Assembly (NCBI GenBank): GCA_964524145.1
Contig: CAZGCA010000018.1
Coordinates: 1-64,000 of the forward strand
Source: CAZGCA01 sp964524145
GTDB lineage: Bacteria; Hydrogenedentota; CAZGCA01
Direction: 5' to 3'
Length of the DNA stretch: 64,000 nt
The position numbers and the translations under genes were made by a program. Position 1 is the stretch's first letter. Every line of letters begins with the position of its first letter. The notes under the pieces were generated by a model that was not told where the DNA came from, ran no database searches, and saw only the letters and a program-made list of their open reading frames with translations. Shown here one piece after another: positions 8,110 through 15,108 of the stretch.

Positions 8110-8811
8110 TTACCTAAACCCGGGGAGAACCCGGCGTGTTCGGGCGGCGTACTCGTCGTACTGCAGGCCGAATCTTGCCCGAAGTGCCCGCTCTTCCACA
8201 TGTATTCTGTAGGCCACCGCGGGAATGCCTCCCGCGAGAGCCGCTCCAATCCCGATGATGCTCCCAAAACACAGCGAGAGTCCCGTCAGCTCGCTCAGCG
8301 CTCCCACATAGGCAGGATGGCGGAGAACCCCGTATATTCCCGTCGTTACCAATTTGTGAGAGGCCGATGTCTGAACAAACGGCTTACAGGCTTCGCCGAG
8401 GGTCAGCCTGCCAAGTATCCGCAGCCCGCAGCCCACAACAAACAGAGGCACTCCCAAGAACTGAAGTCTGACGAGGTCGTTGGGAAAGGGGGTGATTCTC
8501 CACGACAACGCGTCAAGAACCGAGCAGATGCTGGCGGCAGTCCATGCCGATGCCACCAGCCAAAACGATCCTCTGTCCTCACGAAGAGTTCTTCTATGCG
8601 GCACACTTTTCACGACCAGCCACCCCGCCTCGAGTACCCACAAAACCAAACCGGCGAGACCCAAGGCGATGGGCAGCTTCGCGTTGTCGGGCACATTTGA
8701 GAACAGCCAGTCCGCCACCGGTTGGGGTTCCTTATTGTCCTCTATCGTCAGATAGGGGGCCCACCTTTGTGTCGGGTTTGACGGGCAGGTCTCGGCTACA
8801 TCCAGACACAC
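8110..8811 (-). CDS. Isoprenylcysteine carboxyl methyltransferase-like membrane protein
   Basis: About 233 residues. The GTG at 8811 lies 6 nt after AGGAG; an in-frame TTG at 8817 directly touches that site and is less likely. Several hydrophobic segments span residues 45-190. HKLVTTGIYGVLRHPAY, and EERALRARFGLQYDEYAARTRR near the C-terminus, are the signature of the ICMT/PEMT-like methyltransferase family, in which the RHP-x-Y and EE...Y motifs bind S-adenosylmethionine. Bacterial members have mostly unknown substrates (lipids or small molecules). Divergent from the gene at 8967. Confidence 0.75.
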   Translation of the reverse strand: MCLDVAETCPSNPTQRWAPYLTIEDNKEPQPVADWLFSNVPDNAKLPIALGLAGLVLWVLEAGWLVVKSVPHRRTLREDRGSFWLVASAWTAASICSVLDALSWRITPFPNDLVRLQFLGVPLFVVGCGLRILGRLTLGEACKPFVQTSASHKLVTTGIYGVLRHPAYVGALSELTGLSLCFGSIIGIGAALAGGIPAVAYRIHVEERALRARFGLQYDEYAARTRRVLPGFR

Positions 8812-8896
8812 GAACAACTCCTCTTTGCATCAATTTTACCGCACACGCGAGTCGAGACGCAACAGGGAAGAATGGTGCTGTAGGATTTTCGATTGG

Positions 8897-8925
8897 TTGA
8901 CAACAAGAGCCCGTGCTGTTGTACT
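8897..8925 (+). promoter_or_regulatory. Candidate promoter of the 8967 gene
   Basis: TTGACA (8897-8902), a 17-nt spacer and TGTACT (8920-8925), 41 nt before the ATG at 8967. The -35 is perfect and the -10 is moderate. Confidence 0.5.
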
Positions 8926-8966
8926 ATGAGGCGGGTCGGAGCTGTCCTGGAAATAGAGGAGACGAA

Positions 8967-10154
8967 ATGGCACGAATACCCAGCTATTCGTTCAAAGACT
9001 GGACGTTGTCGCGTCACGATGTCTCTGGCGTCGTCTACCGGCCGGGAGTGAGGACACTTTTCGGGCGGCTCGGGGCCACGGCGCTTGCGGCGCTGGTCTT
9101 CGCGGGCGCGTATGTGGCATACAGCCGGGTTGGGCAGCCGCGTGTCCGTCGTCAGACCACCACGGTAGTCCAGGAAGAAGAGCTTCGTGAGATGCTTGCC
9201 GAAGGGGAGCGAGATCTGGCGGATATGGAGCAGCGCATCCGCGATACGCAGGGTGAAGCCGCCTGGCAGGAGTACCAGGCACGGAAGCTCGACCGGGAAC
9301 AACAATATGCAGAGCGTGACGCGAAGGTCCAGGCGACTCGGGACCGAGAGGAGCAGATCTTCACGACGTTCGTGGAAGCGGGCACGTGGGTCTGTTTGGC
9401 AGTGATGGGTCTTTGCGTACTGGTCGGAGTGCTTGCCCCGCTCAGTTGCCTGTGGAACCGCGTCAGCATCGAACGCGACCCGTGGGGGAAACTTGTGGTC
9501 AGGAAGATGGGAGTGCTCCTGCCGTCAACGCGCGCATGGCCTATGGAAACGTTCGGCACTATCTCGGTGCTGGCCCAGGAGGTAGTGGTCCGCTCGAAAG
9601 CGCACCTCAGGAGAGTCGGCTGGCGGTGGCGGATAATGCTGACGGCGCGACCCGAGCCCCAGGCAGTCGGACCTTCCGGAAGCACAATCACGAGTGGCGA
9701 ACCTTTGATCGAGTTCGTCGTACACCAGCAGAAGGACCGTCCAAGCGAGGGGTTCATGCCGAAACGCGTCGGCGCGTTTCTGGCGATCCTATGCAATCTC
9801 ACCGGCCTTTCCTACTCGGGACCCGCGATCTCGGACTATGATTTCAGCCGTCGTCGCGTCGGGACGCCGGTTCGCACAGCCGTCTCGACCGGCGAGCCGA
9901 TAGTCACGCGCCAAACGTTCCGGTCCGCGGACGAAGTGCCCCCGCATCTCCGGGCCCGGTTCGAGGAGATGCGCGCCGCCGCGCAGGAGCACGGTGCCCA
10001 GCCCGGCCGGCCCTTGCAGTCCGCAAGCCAGACCTTTGCATATCGCGACGAGCAGGGGCGCATGCACACCTACAGCTCGCTCGACGAAATGCCGCCGCAG
10101 ATCCGAACCCGCTACGAGGAAATGCTCCGGCGCCACCGTCCGCCCTCACCGTAA
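8967..10154 (+). CDS. Membrane protein of unknown function with coiled coil and repeated C-terminal motif
   Basis: 395 residues from the ATG at 8967 (GAGGAGACGAA before it). There is one hydrophobic helix at about 33-52. A charged coiled coil follows at about 65-135 (EEELREMLAEGERDLADMEQ and following). A second helix lies at about 138-165. A C-terminal soluble part then contains a strand-rich segment. Near the end two related short units appear, SADEVPPHLRARFEEM and SLDEMPPQIRTRYEEM, each preceded by a QTF or short strand segment. I do not recognise the family; similar DE-PP-x-x-R-x-R-[FY]-EEM units occur in planctomycete-like proteins of unknown role. The coiled coil should lie on the opposite side of the membrane from both termini. 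Confidence 0.7.
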   Translation: MARIPSYSFKDWTLSRHDVSGVVYRPGVRTLFGRLGATALAALVFAGAYVAYSRVGQPRVRRQTTTVVQEEELREMLAEGERDLADMEQRIRDTQGEAAWQEYQARKLDREQQYAERDAKVQATRDREEQIFTTFVEAGTWVCLAVMGLCVLVGVLAPLSCLWNRVSIERDPWGKLVVRKMGVLLPSTRAWPMETFGTISVLAQEVVVRSKAHLRRVGWRWRIMLTARPEPQAVGPSGSTITSGEPLIEFVVHQQKDRPSEGFMPKRVGAFLAILCNLTGLSYSGPAISDYDFSRRRVGTPVRTAVSTGEPIVTRQTFRSADEVPPHLRARFEEMRAAAQEHGAQPGRPLQSASQTFAYRDEQGRMHTYSSLDEMPPQIRTRYEEMLRRHRPPSP

Positions 10155-10193
10155 GCTCCCCGGACCACCTGCCGAAATCCGGGAGAATTGTGC

Positions 10194-10222
10194 TTGACAA
10201 GCATTGGAGTACTGTGTATAAT
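10194..10222 (+). promoter_or_regulatory. Consensus promoter of the initiator tRNA
   Basis: TTGACA (10194-10199), exactly 17 nt, TATAAT (10217-10222): a perfect sigma-70 promoter 18 nt before the tRNA. It fits the very strong expression expected of tRNA-fMet. Confidence 0.9.
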
Positions 10223-10240
10223 CAAATGAAACTAGACTGA

Positions 10241-10317
<77 letters not shown>

Positions 10318-10324
10318 TATGTTT

Positions 10325-10364
10325 GGAACGGCTGGACTTAGAAAAACCTGAGTTCAGCCGTTCC
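10325..10364 (+). terminator. Hairpin after tRNA-fMet
   Basis: GGAACGGCTG (10325-10334) pairs perfectly with CAGCCGTTCC (10355-10364), with further partial pairing inward. It begins 8 nt after the tRNA. Only a weak T-rich tail follows (GTCTGTTTGGG), so termination may be imperfect. Confidence 0.65.
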
Positions 10365-10428
10365 CGTCTGTTTGGGTAGCGACCGATGGGTAGCTACTCT
10401 TTCGGGGGAGTTTCCAACGCATTACTTG

Positions 10429-10800
10429 TCAAGGTGTTGAGCAAACAAAGCCCTTCTTGACGAATTTTGGGGTCGGAACCCAACGAACCCTGTAGCGGTC
10501 GCAATCGCCCAGTCTCATGCGATCGCCAAAAAAACCACGTTCGATGTTGCCGAACACGTACGGTATTACGGCGCAGTGAAACGCTCCGCGCACTCGCCCG
10601 GTCGGGCACGGAGGTACCCGCATGAAATAGTAGAAGTACGCCTTCGAGCCCACGTTCTCCATCCATCGAACCTGATTCCTTGCGTGCAGCAGAATGCCGC
10701 TGTTTGTCCCGAGGCGGTTCACGGCATAGCGCACGTCGCCATCGGTCTTTGCCGGGTACGCTGCGAAAATCCCGTCAGCCGCGTTCCCCATGCACATCAG
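10429..10800 (-). pseudogene. Carboxylesterase type B remnant (C-terminal part)
   Basis: On the minus strand, GIFAAYPAKTDGD, SKAYFYYFMRVPP and then GAFHCAVIPYVFGN match the C-terminal third of para-nitrobenzyl/type B carboxylesterases. The GAFH segment carries the catalytic histidine context (family: GA-x-H-x-x-EIPYVF). The expected following region (LSD-x-M...W-x-NFA-x-TGDPN) is only faintly recognisable (PKFVKKG) with apparent frame disruption. There is no N-terminal half, no nucleophile elbow and no plausible start. It is a decayed fragment next to a truncated tetR. Confidence 0.65.
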
Positions 10801-10854
10801 CTGGGGTGGATCACAATGTACCTGTCCGATCCCATTACGAGAATGAAAAAGATC

Positions 10855-10883
10855 TTGACACATCCAGACGGATAGTGTAGTAT
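10855..10883 (+). promoter_or_regulatory. Promoter of the tetR remnant
   Basis: TTGACA (10855-10860), a 17-nt spacer and TAGTAT (10878-10883), about 100 nt before the TetR start at 10982. It is intact although the gene behind it is not. Confidence 0.6.
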
Positions 10884-10981
10884 GGTTACGATTCGTAGGC
10901 AGATTATGCGGCTGGTAGACGCTCAGAGCACATTTCAGGTTTTGGACATGTTGTGAGCGCCACGACATCAGGAAGATCGAA

Positions 10982-11221
10982 ATGCCACGTGCGGGTTTGA
11001 ACACCATCACACAGAGGGTGAGCAAGAAGCACCAGGAGGTTCTCGAACGGGAGAAACAGATACTCAGTGTCGCCAGAAAGCTGTTGGATGAGCTGGGCTA
11101 TCTTGGTCTGACAATGGATCGAATAGCCGAGCAGGTGGGGTGGAGCAAGCCGACAGTTTACCAGCACTTTTCCTCGAAGGAGGAGGTGGCCTGGTCGGTC
11201 CTCGACGCGCTACGCTCGTAG
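10982..11221 (+). pseudogene. TetR-family regulator, truncated after the DNA-binding domain
   Basis: The 79-residue frame begins with a good ribosome binding site (AGGAAGATCGAA). Residues about 25-70 form the TetR helix-turn-helix (ILSVARKLLDELGYLGLTMD, IAEQVGWSKPTVYQHFSSKEEV). The ligand-binding C-terminal domain of about 130 residues is missing. Homology ends near 11193; the last nine or so codons and the stop are antisense sequence of an IS256-family transposase fragment. The remaining peptide could still bind DNA as an orphan head, but dimerisation through the lost domain is gone, so it is called a pseudogene. Confidence 0.8.
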
Positions 11222-11515
11222 CTCTCGCAGATCCCCAGGTAGCCTCTTCGCTCCTCCACCATCGCTCTCTCAAACAACTCCCTGGCTAGTCTCATACGCT
11301 CCACCCTGCTCGATTCCACAACCAGCTCGTCACCGTTGTCCTTGACTTCCCTCCATAGCTCTGTTACTGTCAGCTCGGTCAGTGGTTTCACTACCATGGG
11401 TGTGTTCCTCCTTCCTGTTTGCTCGGTCCCTCATGGACCGATTTCCAAGGAAGAATACACCCTCCTCTTTTCTCTGACAATCCCTTCTTACACAGAACAT
11501 GATACGCTACCTAGT
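11194..11515 (-). mobile_element. IS256-family insertion sequence fragment (left end and transposase N-terminus)
   Basis: On the minus strand a transposase start at 11397 encodes VVKPLTELTVTELWREVKD and later SYERSASRTD (68 residues), matching the N-terminus of IS256-family transposases (L-x-ELTV-x-ELW-x-EVK; YERSE-x-RT-x-YRNGYY). Homology stops at 11194 where the tetR gene begins. At 11487-11512 TTACACAGAA...GATACGCTACC resembles the family's terminal inverted repeat (TTACACA-x-AA...ACACTACC). The DDE catalytic domain and the other end are absent, so it is an immobile remnant left by a deletion. Confidence 0.7.
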
Positions 11516-11831
11516 CAATCAAGTGTGCATGACGGCCCGGATAGTAGTGGGTCGCCACGCGCATAGTTAATCTGCCCTTGCTGCGCTCCAGTACAGATCG
11601 GTCCAGCCGGTTCCTCGATCTAGCCCAGCAGCCCGCCTACGAGAGCTGCGACCCGTGCGTCAAACCCAATATCTAGGTACTTCCGTGTTCTGGCGCGAAG
11701 CTGGGATACTCTCGGGGGGGGGGCAGAACCAGACTCGTGTTATATTTGGTGTGGCGGGGGATGTCCCCACGATGAGGGCGTCCCCCGTCTTTCTTACCAC
11801 AAACAGACATGAAGCAAGGAGGATCAAGAAA
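11516..11831. other. Intergenic remnant stretch with a ten-G tract
   Basis: There is no recognisable gene between the IS256 end and the MoxR start. A run of ten G lies at about 11714-11723, 110 nt before the MoxR ATG. A GGGGGATGTCCC...GGGCGTCCCCC stem is possible just after it. An in-frame upstream extension of MoxR through this stretch has no family similarity. Confidence 0.5.
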
Positions 11832-12704
11832 ATGATACTTGAAAGACTTGGTATCTACGGATGGAAAGAACAGGACGAGAACGTTGTGATGGCGTCGCTG
11901 CTCACAGGGGATCCGTTGTTGCTCATCGGTAACCACGGGTGTGCCAAAACACACATCGCCAACAAAGTGGCAGAGGCGTTAGGGAAGAAGTTTCTGGTGT
12001 ACGACGCCTCGAAGGCGATGTTCGAGGACGTGCTTGGCTATCCCAACGTCGAGAAACTCAAGCAAGGCGTGGTCGAGTACGTGCCCAGTCCCGTGACTGT
12101 GTGGGACAAAGAGCTGATCCTCATCGACGAGCTCAACCGCGCCATCCCGGAACTCCAGTCGAAATGGCTCGAGGTGATCCGCAGCAGGAAGATCATGGGA
12201 TTCTCCACACAGGTCAAATGGGTATGGGCAGCAATGAACCCTATGAGCTATTCGGCAACACAAGCGTTGGACGATGCGCTCGTAGGCAGGTTCGCGCTGT
12301 TCATCTACGCGCCGGACGTGCTCGAGATGAACGAGGAAGACCGTATCCGCGTCACCACACACATCAACGGTGACGACGCGCCGGGCATCGGCGAATGGGC
12401 ACAGGGAGGAAATGGCAGAACCATATCGGGACAGGCCGTAGAGGCCACCGGGGCGAAGATGCGCGGAATGCTGTGCAAGGCCGCCGGTCATTTCAACGTG
12501 CTGCGTGCGGAGATGTCCACACTGTCAGAGTTCCTGGCAAAGTTCGCCGACCTGCTCATGCGCGAAACCAAAGGCGAGATCGCGCTGGACGGCCGCAGGC
12601 TGGGGTTCATCTACAGGAACATCCTCGCCAACCGCGCCGTCGAACTGGCCAAGGCAGAGGTGTTCGGATGCACGCCAGCGGGCGCGTTGTCCTCTTCCAG
12701 GTGA
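11832..12704 (+). CDS. MoxR-type AAA+ ATPase, C-terminus replaced
   Basis: 290 residues from the ATG at 11832 (AAGGAGGATCAAGAAA before it). Walker A is GNHGCAKT. Walker B is LILIDELNR. The sensor-1 region is WAAMNP, and FALFIYAPDVLEMNEEDR follows: the MoxR branch of AAA+ proteins, ATP-driven chaperones that usually work with a von Willebrand A protein encoded next door. Here no VWA gene follows. Homology appears to stop around KAEVFGCTPAGA, and the frame ends in a few unrelated residues where sequence of a nuclease gene begins. It is probably a 3'-truncated gene from a deletion that removed its own end and its VWA partner. Confidence 0.7.
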   Translation: MILERLGIYGWKEQDENVVMASLLTGDPLLLIGNHGCAKTHIANKVAEALGKKFLVYDASKAMFEDVLGYPNVEKLKQGVVEYVPSPVTVWDKELILIDELNRAIPELQSKWLEVIRSRKIMGFSTQVKWVWAAMNPMSYSATQALDDALVGRFALFIYAPDVLEMNEEDRIRVTTHINGDDAPGIGEWAQGGNGRTISGQAVEATGAKMRGMLCKAAGHFNVLRAEMSTLSEFLAKFADLLMRETKGEIALDGRRLGFIYRNILANRAVELAKAEVFGCTPAGALSSSR

Positions 12705-13126
12705 CGGACTCGGGGAAGCACGTACTGAGAAGACTCGGAAGGGATGTGCGAGACAGTATCCGTTCGGGAGGCATTGAGCATGAGTACTGGAGGTACAAGA
12801 CCGCCGAACATCTGGAGGCGGCAGGTTATGAGGTGCGTATGGAAGAGCCTGTGAACGGGTACGCGGACATCGTTGCAGTAAGAGACGGCAGGCGAGTGGC
12901 CATCGAGGTCGAAACGGGGAAATCCAACTGGCGTGCCAATCTGGCAAAGAACGAGAGCCGGGAGTTCGGGCTGCTCGTGTTCGTAGCAACCAAAGAACAA
13001 GTACACAGGAGAATACAGGCCGGATTGAAGGATGAGGGCTCAAAACGCCCCGTCAGCGTCGTCCAGGCTCAGGAACTCGAGCATCTGCTGAAGAAAGGAC
13101 TGTTTGACGAGAAGAAGGGCATCTGA
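12701..13126 (+). pseudogene. C-terminal PD-(D/E)XK nuclease-like domain of a lost ATPase/helicase gene
   Basis: The frame beginning with GTG at 12701 overlaps the MoxR TGA by GTGA. It encodes about 141 residues: SGGIEHEYWRYKTAEHLEAA, then ADIVAVRDGRRVAIEVETGK, then GLLVFVATKEQVHRRI. EHEYWR...D...IEVETGKS is the restriction-endonuclease-like C-terminal domain found on HerA/DUF87-type ATPases in plasmid and defence-type loci. The ATPase part is missing, and homology runs upstream into the MoxR frame (VVLFQVTDSG), so it is a fusion junction. No Shine-Dalgarno is seen; expression would depend on coupling. It is called a pseudogene with the nuclease residues intact. Confidence 0.6.
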
Positions 13127-13214
13127 CACAGAAGTACGGAGATTCCAGAGATACCGCCATTGCTTCTTCTCATTCTTGTAGATGAAGCTATAGTGAAGGT
13201 GTTTCAATTCAAGA

Positions 13215-13269
13215 TAAGGAGAATCTCGGCATAACAGGCAGGGCCGTGTCTATCCCAAGATTCTCCTTA
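13215..13269. terminator. Inverted repeat between convergent genes
   Basis: TAAGGAGAATCT (13215-13226) pairs with AGATTCTCCTTA (13258-13269), extended by GG/CC. The right arm lies inside the last codons of the XRE regulator gene. It can end transcription of the plus-strand nuclease fragment and, with no strong T tract, perhaps of the regulator. Confidence 0.5.
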
Positions 13270-13642
13270 TGAAAAGAAACAATAACTCCCAATCTTCTGG
13301 TTTACTGATGCGTTTGCCCCGGTAATGGATGAGCTTCAACATCTCCAGGTCCTCCTTGCGGAGGTCCAGTTGCTTCCCTTTCTTCCGCGCCAGGTCCCTG
13401 AGGGACTTGGGAACCTGCTCCAAATCCGCTTCGGAGATGCCCACCGGAGCGCCCATGAGGTCCGCGACCGTCGTGCCCAGCGCCGATGCAAGCTTGCGAA
13501 GTATCTCACCCGACGGGTTCTTGCGCCTGCCGTCCTCAATCTGCCAGATGTAGGGCTTCGAGACTCCCGACATCTCAGAGAGTTCCGCCACACTCATGTT
13601 GTTCTCTTCTCTGAGGCCTTTGAGTTTCTCTGCAAGCGTCAT
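13250..13642 (-). CDS. XRE-family (Cro/CI-type) transcriptional regulator
   Basis: 130 residues from the ATG at 13642 (GGGAGTGAGACG before it); a longer frame to 13696 would start inside the promoter region and is not favoured. LAEKLKGLREENNMSVAELS, MSGVSKPYIWQIEDGRRKNP and LRKLASALGTTVADLMG form a complete five-helix HTH_3 domain (residues about 2-65). The C-terminal 60 residues are charged and helical (DLRKEDLEMLKLIHYRG) with no recognised sensor. It is divergent from a small membrane protein gene across a 119-nt region rich in repeated GGTAT half-sites, so it probably controls both genes. Confidence 0.8.
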   Translation of the reverse strand: MTLAEKLKGLREENNMSVAELSEMSGVSKPYIWQIEDGRRKNPSGEILRKLASALGTTVADLMGAPVGISEADLEQVPKSLRDLARKKGKQLDLRKEDLEMLKLIHYRGKRISKPEDWELLFLFIRRILG

Positions 13643-13671
13643 CGTCTCACTCCCGTCACGACTACAATGAT

Positions 13672-13733
13672 ATACCATAAGATATGCTATTGACAAGAAG
13701 TATGATGGTATGCTATATTATAGTAGACGGTAT
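13672..13733. promoter_or_regulatory. Divergent promoter with repeated GGTAT half-sites
   Basis: For the plus strand, TTGACA (13690-13695), an 18-nt spacer and TATATT (13714-13719) preceded by TGC form a strong promoter. Half-sites GGTAT occur at 13676-13672 (minus), 13707-13711 and 13729-13733 (plus), the last two with GC after them. The middle one lies between -35 and -10, so binding would block polymerase. The XRE protein at 13250-13642 is the natural candidate repressor. Confidence 0.55.
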
Positions 13734-13761
13734 GCAGTCACATTCACAGAAAGGAGTGGTG

Positions 13762-14058
13762 ATGATGGAGTTTCTACAGGATACCTACTACCGGAACCCG
13801 GGGCTATGCAACGTGGTGATCGGCCTACTCATATTCGGAGGGCTGGGAAGGATAGCCTTCTGGAGGAAGGAAGAGGGGATGAGTGTGGGCGGCCCGCTTG
13901 CAGTCGGGCTTGCGCTGTTGCTGACTATCGCGATCATTGTGTGGGGTGACGAGCGCAACCGGAGCATCCGGGAGTTCGGTCCTTGGGCGGTCGGGCTCAT
14001 TATACTGGCGCTCATCGCGCTCGGAGTGCATGCGTTTCGCAAAGCCGGACACGAATAG
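13762..14058 (+). CDS. Small membrane protein with three predicted helices
   Basis: 98 residues. Tandem ATGs at 13762 and 13765 follow AAGGAG; either may be used. Hydrophobic segments are NVVIGLLIFGGLGRIAF, then GPLAVGLALLLTIAIIVWG, then GPWAVGLIILALIALGVHAF, with short charged linkers and a basic tail (RKAGHE). I recognise no family. It has its own regulated promoter shared with the divergent XRE gene. Such regulator/small-membrane-protein pairs are common in mobile or stress loci, but no toxin or immunity signature is visible. Confidence 0.6.
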   Translation: MMEFLQDTYYRNPGLCNVVIGLLIFGGLGRIAFWRKEEGMSVGGPLAVGLALLLTIAIIVWGDERNRSIREFGPWAVGLIILALIALGVHAFRKAGHE

Positions 14059-14121
14059 TCGCTCCGCGCGAGTAGTGACAGAGGCGATAGGTTTATAAAG
14101 CCAAACCCATTCTCGAGGTGT

Positions 14122-14334
14122 ATGACCGAAGAAGCACGACTCCGAAAATACTTGCGAGCGAGGAAAACGCTCCAACGAAAACTCAACGACATAGACAGGA
14201 AACTCAACCACATCATCTTCCGACTGCGCGAGGAAGACCCGCGAATCAACGGTCCGGACAGTGGTCGCCTGGGTGATGAATGGGCGGATTCCTGCAATAG
14301 AGAAAGGCACGATGATACCGCACACGAGGACTGA
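14122..14334 (+). CDS. Possible small coiled-coil protein
   Basis: 70 residues. The first 36 (ARLRKYLRARKTLQRKLNDI and following) form a regular charged amphipathic helix, as in small coiled-coil proteins. The remainder is low in features and hydrophilic. The ribosome binding site is poor (GAGGTG directly before the ATG). A minus-strand frame covers the same bases with a plausible membrane helix but no start signal. Doubtful gene in a degraded region. Confidence 0.3.
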   Translation: MTEEARLRKYLRARKTLQRKLNDIDRKLNHIIFRLREEDPRINGPDSGRLGDEWADSCNRERHDDTAHED

Positions 14335-14384
14335 TACCGTCCACCATTTGGGCGGCCAGAAGTCCCTTATCGGTGGCGGTGTCT

Positions 14385-14684
14385 CCGTATGTGCGCGTGT
14401 CGCCAATTACATGAGACTCGCAACCTACTGTTGCCCCGGCGATTATGGCCTCACTGCAACACGGCAGCCGTTTCGTAAGTGCACGGTAAGTGCCAGAAGT
14501 AGCGGGAAATCGAGACATTTCTGGCGTATTATGCACTGGCAATTATCCGGGTTAGGATAGGCCTCGGGCACACACGATGGGGCGCTCTGGGTTAAGCTAG
14601 AACCTTCACGTTGTCGCTCTATGTTTCGATTCCGAGCGCCGCGTTGATCACGAGCTGCACGTCTATCGCGTGCGTTGAGTTTCA
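14385..14684. repeat. Dispersed degenerate repeat, copy A
   Basis: About 300 bp with the same internal layout as copies at 23988-24230 and 31732-32015. CCGTAT starts the unit, the core TTTCGTAAGTGCAC lies exactly 86 nt later (14471), GATGGGGCGCTCTGG 105 nt after the core, and a dockerin 3' end on the minus strand 148 nt after the core. Copies A and B also share CAATTATCCGG-x-TTAGGA-x-AGGCC. Copies are diverged (roughly 65-75 percent by eye), so they are old. Confidence 0.65.
14619..14684 (-). pseudogene. Dockerin 3'-end remnant
   Basis: On the minus strand the last codons of a dockerin (HAIDVQLVINAALGIET and a stop at 14619) are intact, but a stop codon and unrelated sequence lie directly upstream. 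This is only the second half of a type I dockerin calcium-binding repeat. It is the same ending as the intact dockerin proteins elsewhere in the window, so it marks a lost secreted-protein gene. Confidence 0.75.
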
Positions 14685-14724
14685 GCACATTTGGGACAGA
14701 TGGACTACTGGCAGGTGGTGAGAG

Positions 14725-14765
14725 TTGGTAAGTCCTTCTGGGCTACGCCCTCCAGGACTTACCAA
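14725..14765. other. Strong 11-bp hairpin
   Basis: TTGGTAAGTCC (14725-14735) and GGACTTACCAA (14755-14765) pair perfectly, with an inner GGG/CCC step. It could be a terminator for something now lost or a leftover insertion-sequence end; the sequence around it gives no further clue. Confidence 0.5.
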
Positions 14766-14816
14766 CCGGTTCGGCTTCATGGTAGAGTGGAGCATCGAAG
14801 AGATATGGAGGTGACC

Positions 14817-14906
14817 ATGAAGCAGGAAGCAGAAGCAAGTGGGGTGAGACAGAGCAGTACTATCGCCAGAGAGGTCGTGAAGCAGCTGCGCGTGTTTATG
14901 GCGTGA
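14817..14906 (+). CDS. Possible 29-residue peptide
   Basis: A strong ribosome binding site (TGGAGGTGACC) precedes an ATG and 29 codons (MKQEAEASGVRQSST... ending LRVFMA). It reads like the N-terminus of a longer helical protein that has been cut short. It may be the start of a lost gene; no family is recognised. Confidence 0.3.
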   Translation: MKQEAEASGVRQSSTIAREVVKQLRVFMA

Positions 14907-15004
14907 TCCCCTCTGTACATGACCGCCCTCTATTCGCTAGAGTTGATTATATTACAGACTATACTGACAGCAAGCCAGAATTGCCCAGAGAGGTCGGACC
15001 TCGA

Positions 15005-15034
15005 TTTACAAATGTGCGTCGTACGGGTTATAAT
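15005..15034 (+). promoter_or_regulatory. Promoter of the giant dockerin-peptidase gene
   Basis: TTTACA (15005-15010), an 18-nt spacer and a perfect TATAAT (15029-15034), 75 nt before the preferred start at 15109. Confidence 0.6.
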
Positions 15035-15108
15035 TGCGCTGCTTGGGAACGTTGCTCGCCATATGCGGGCATAGCAACGAGGTGGAGTTTTCAGCGAGGG
15101 TTTGCGCC

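Noticed and set aside
11714..11723. Ten-G tract as a phase-variation switch
   Set aside because: It is outside any supported coding frame and 110 nt before the MoxR start, not between promoter elements that I can recognise.
13825..14406. Minus-strand frame with a membrane-like N-terminus
   Set aside because: It begins with TTG without a ribosome binding site, and its second half is antisense to the 98-residue membrane protein.
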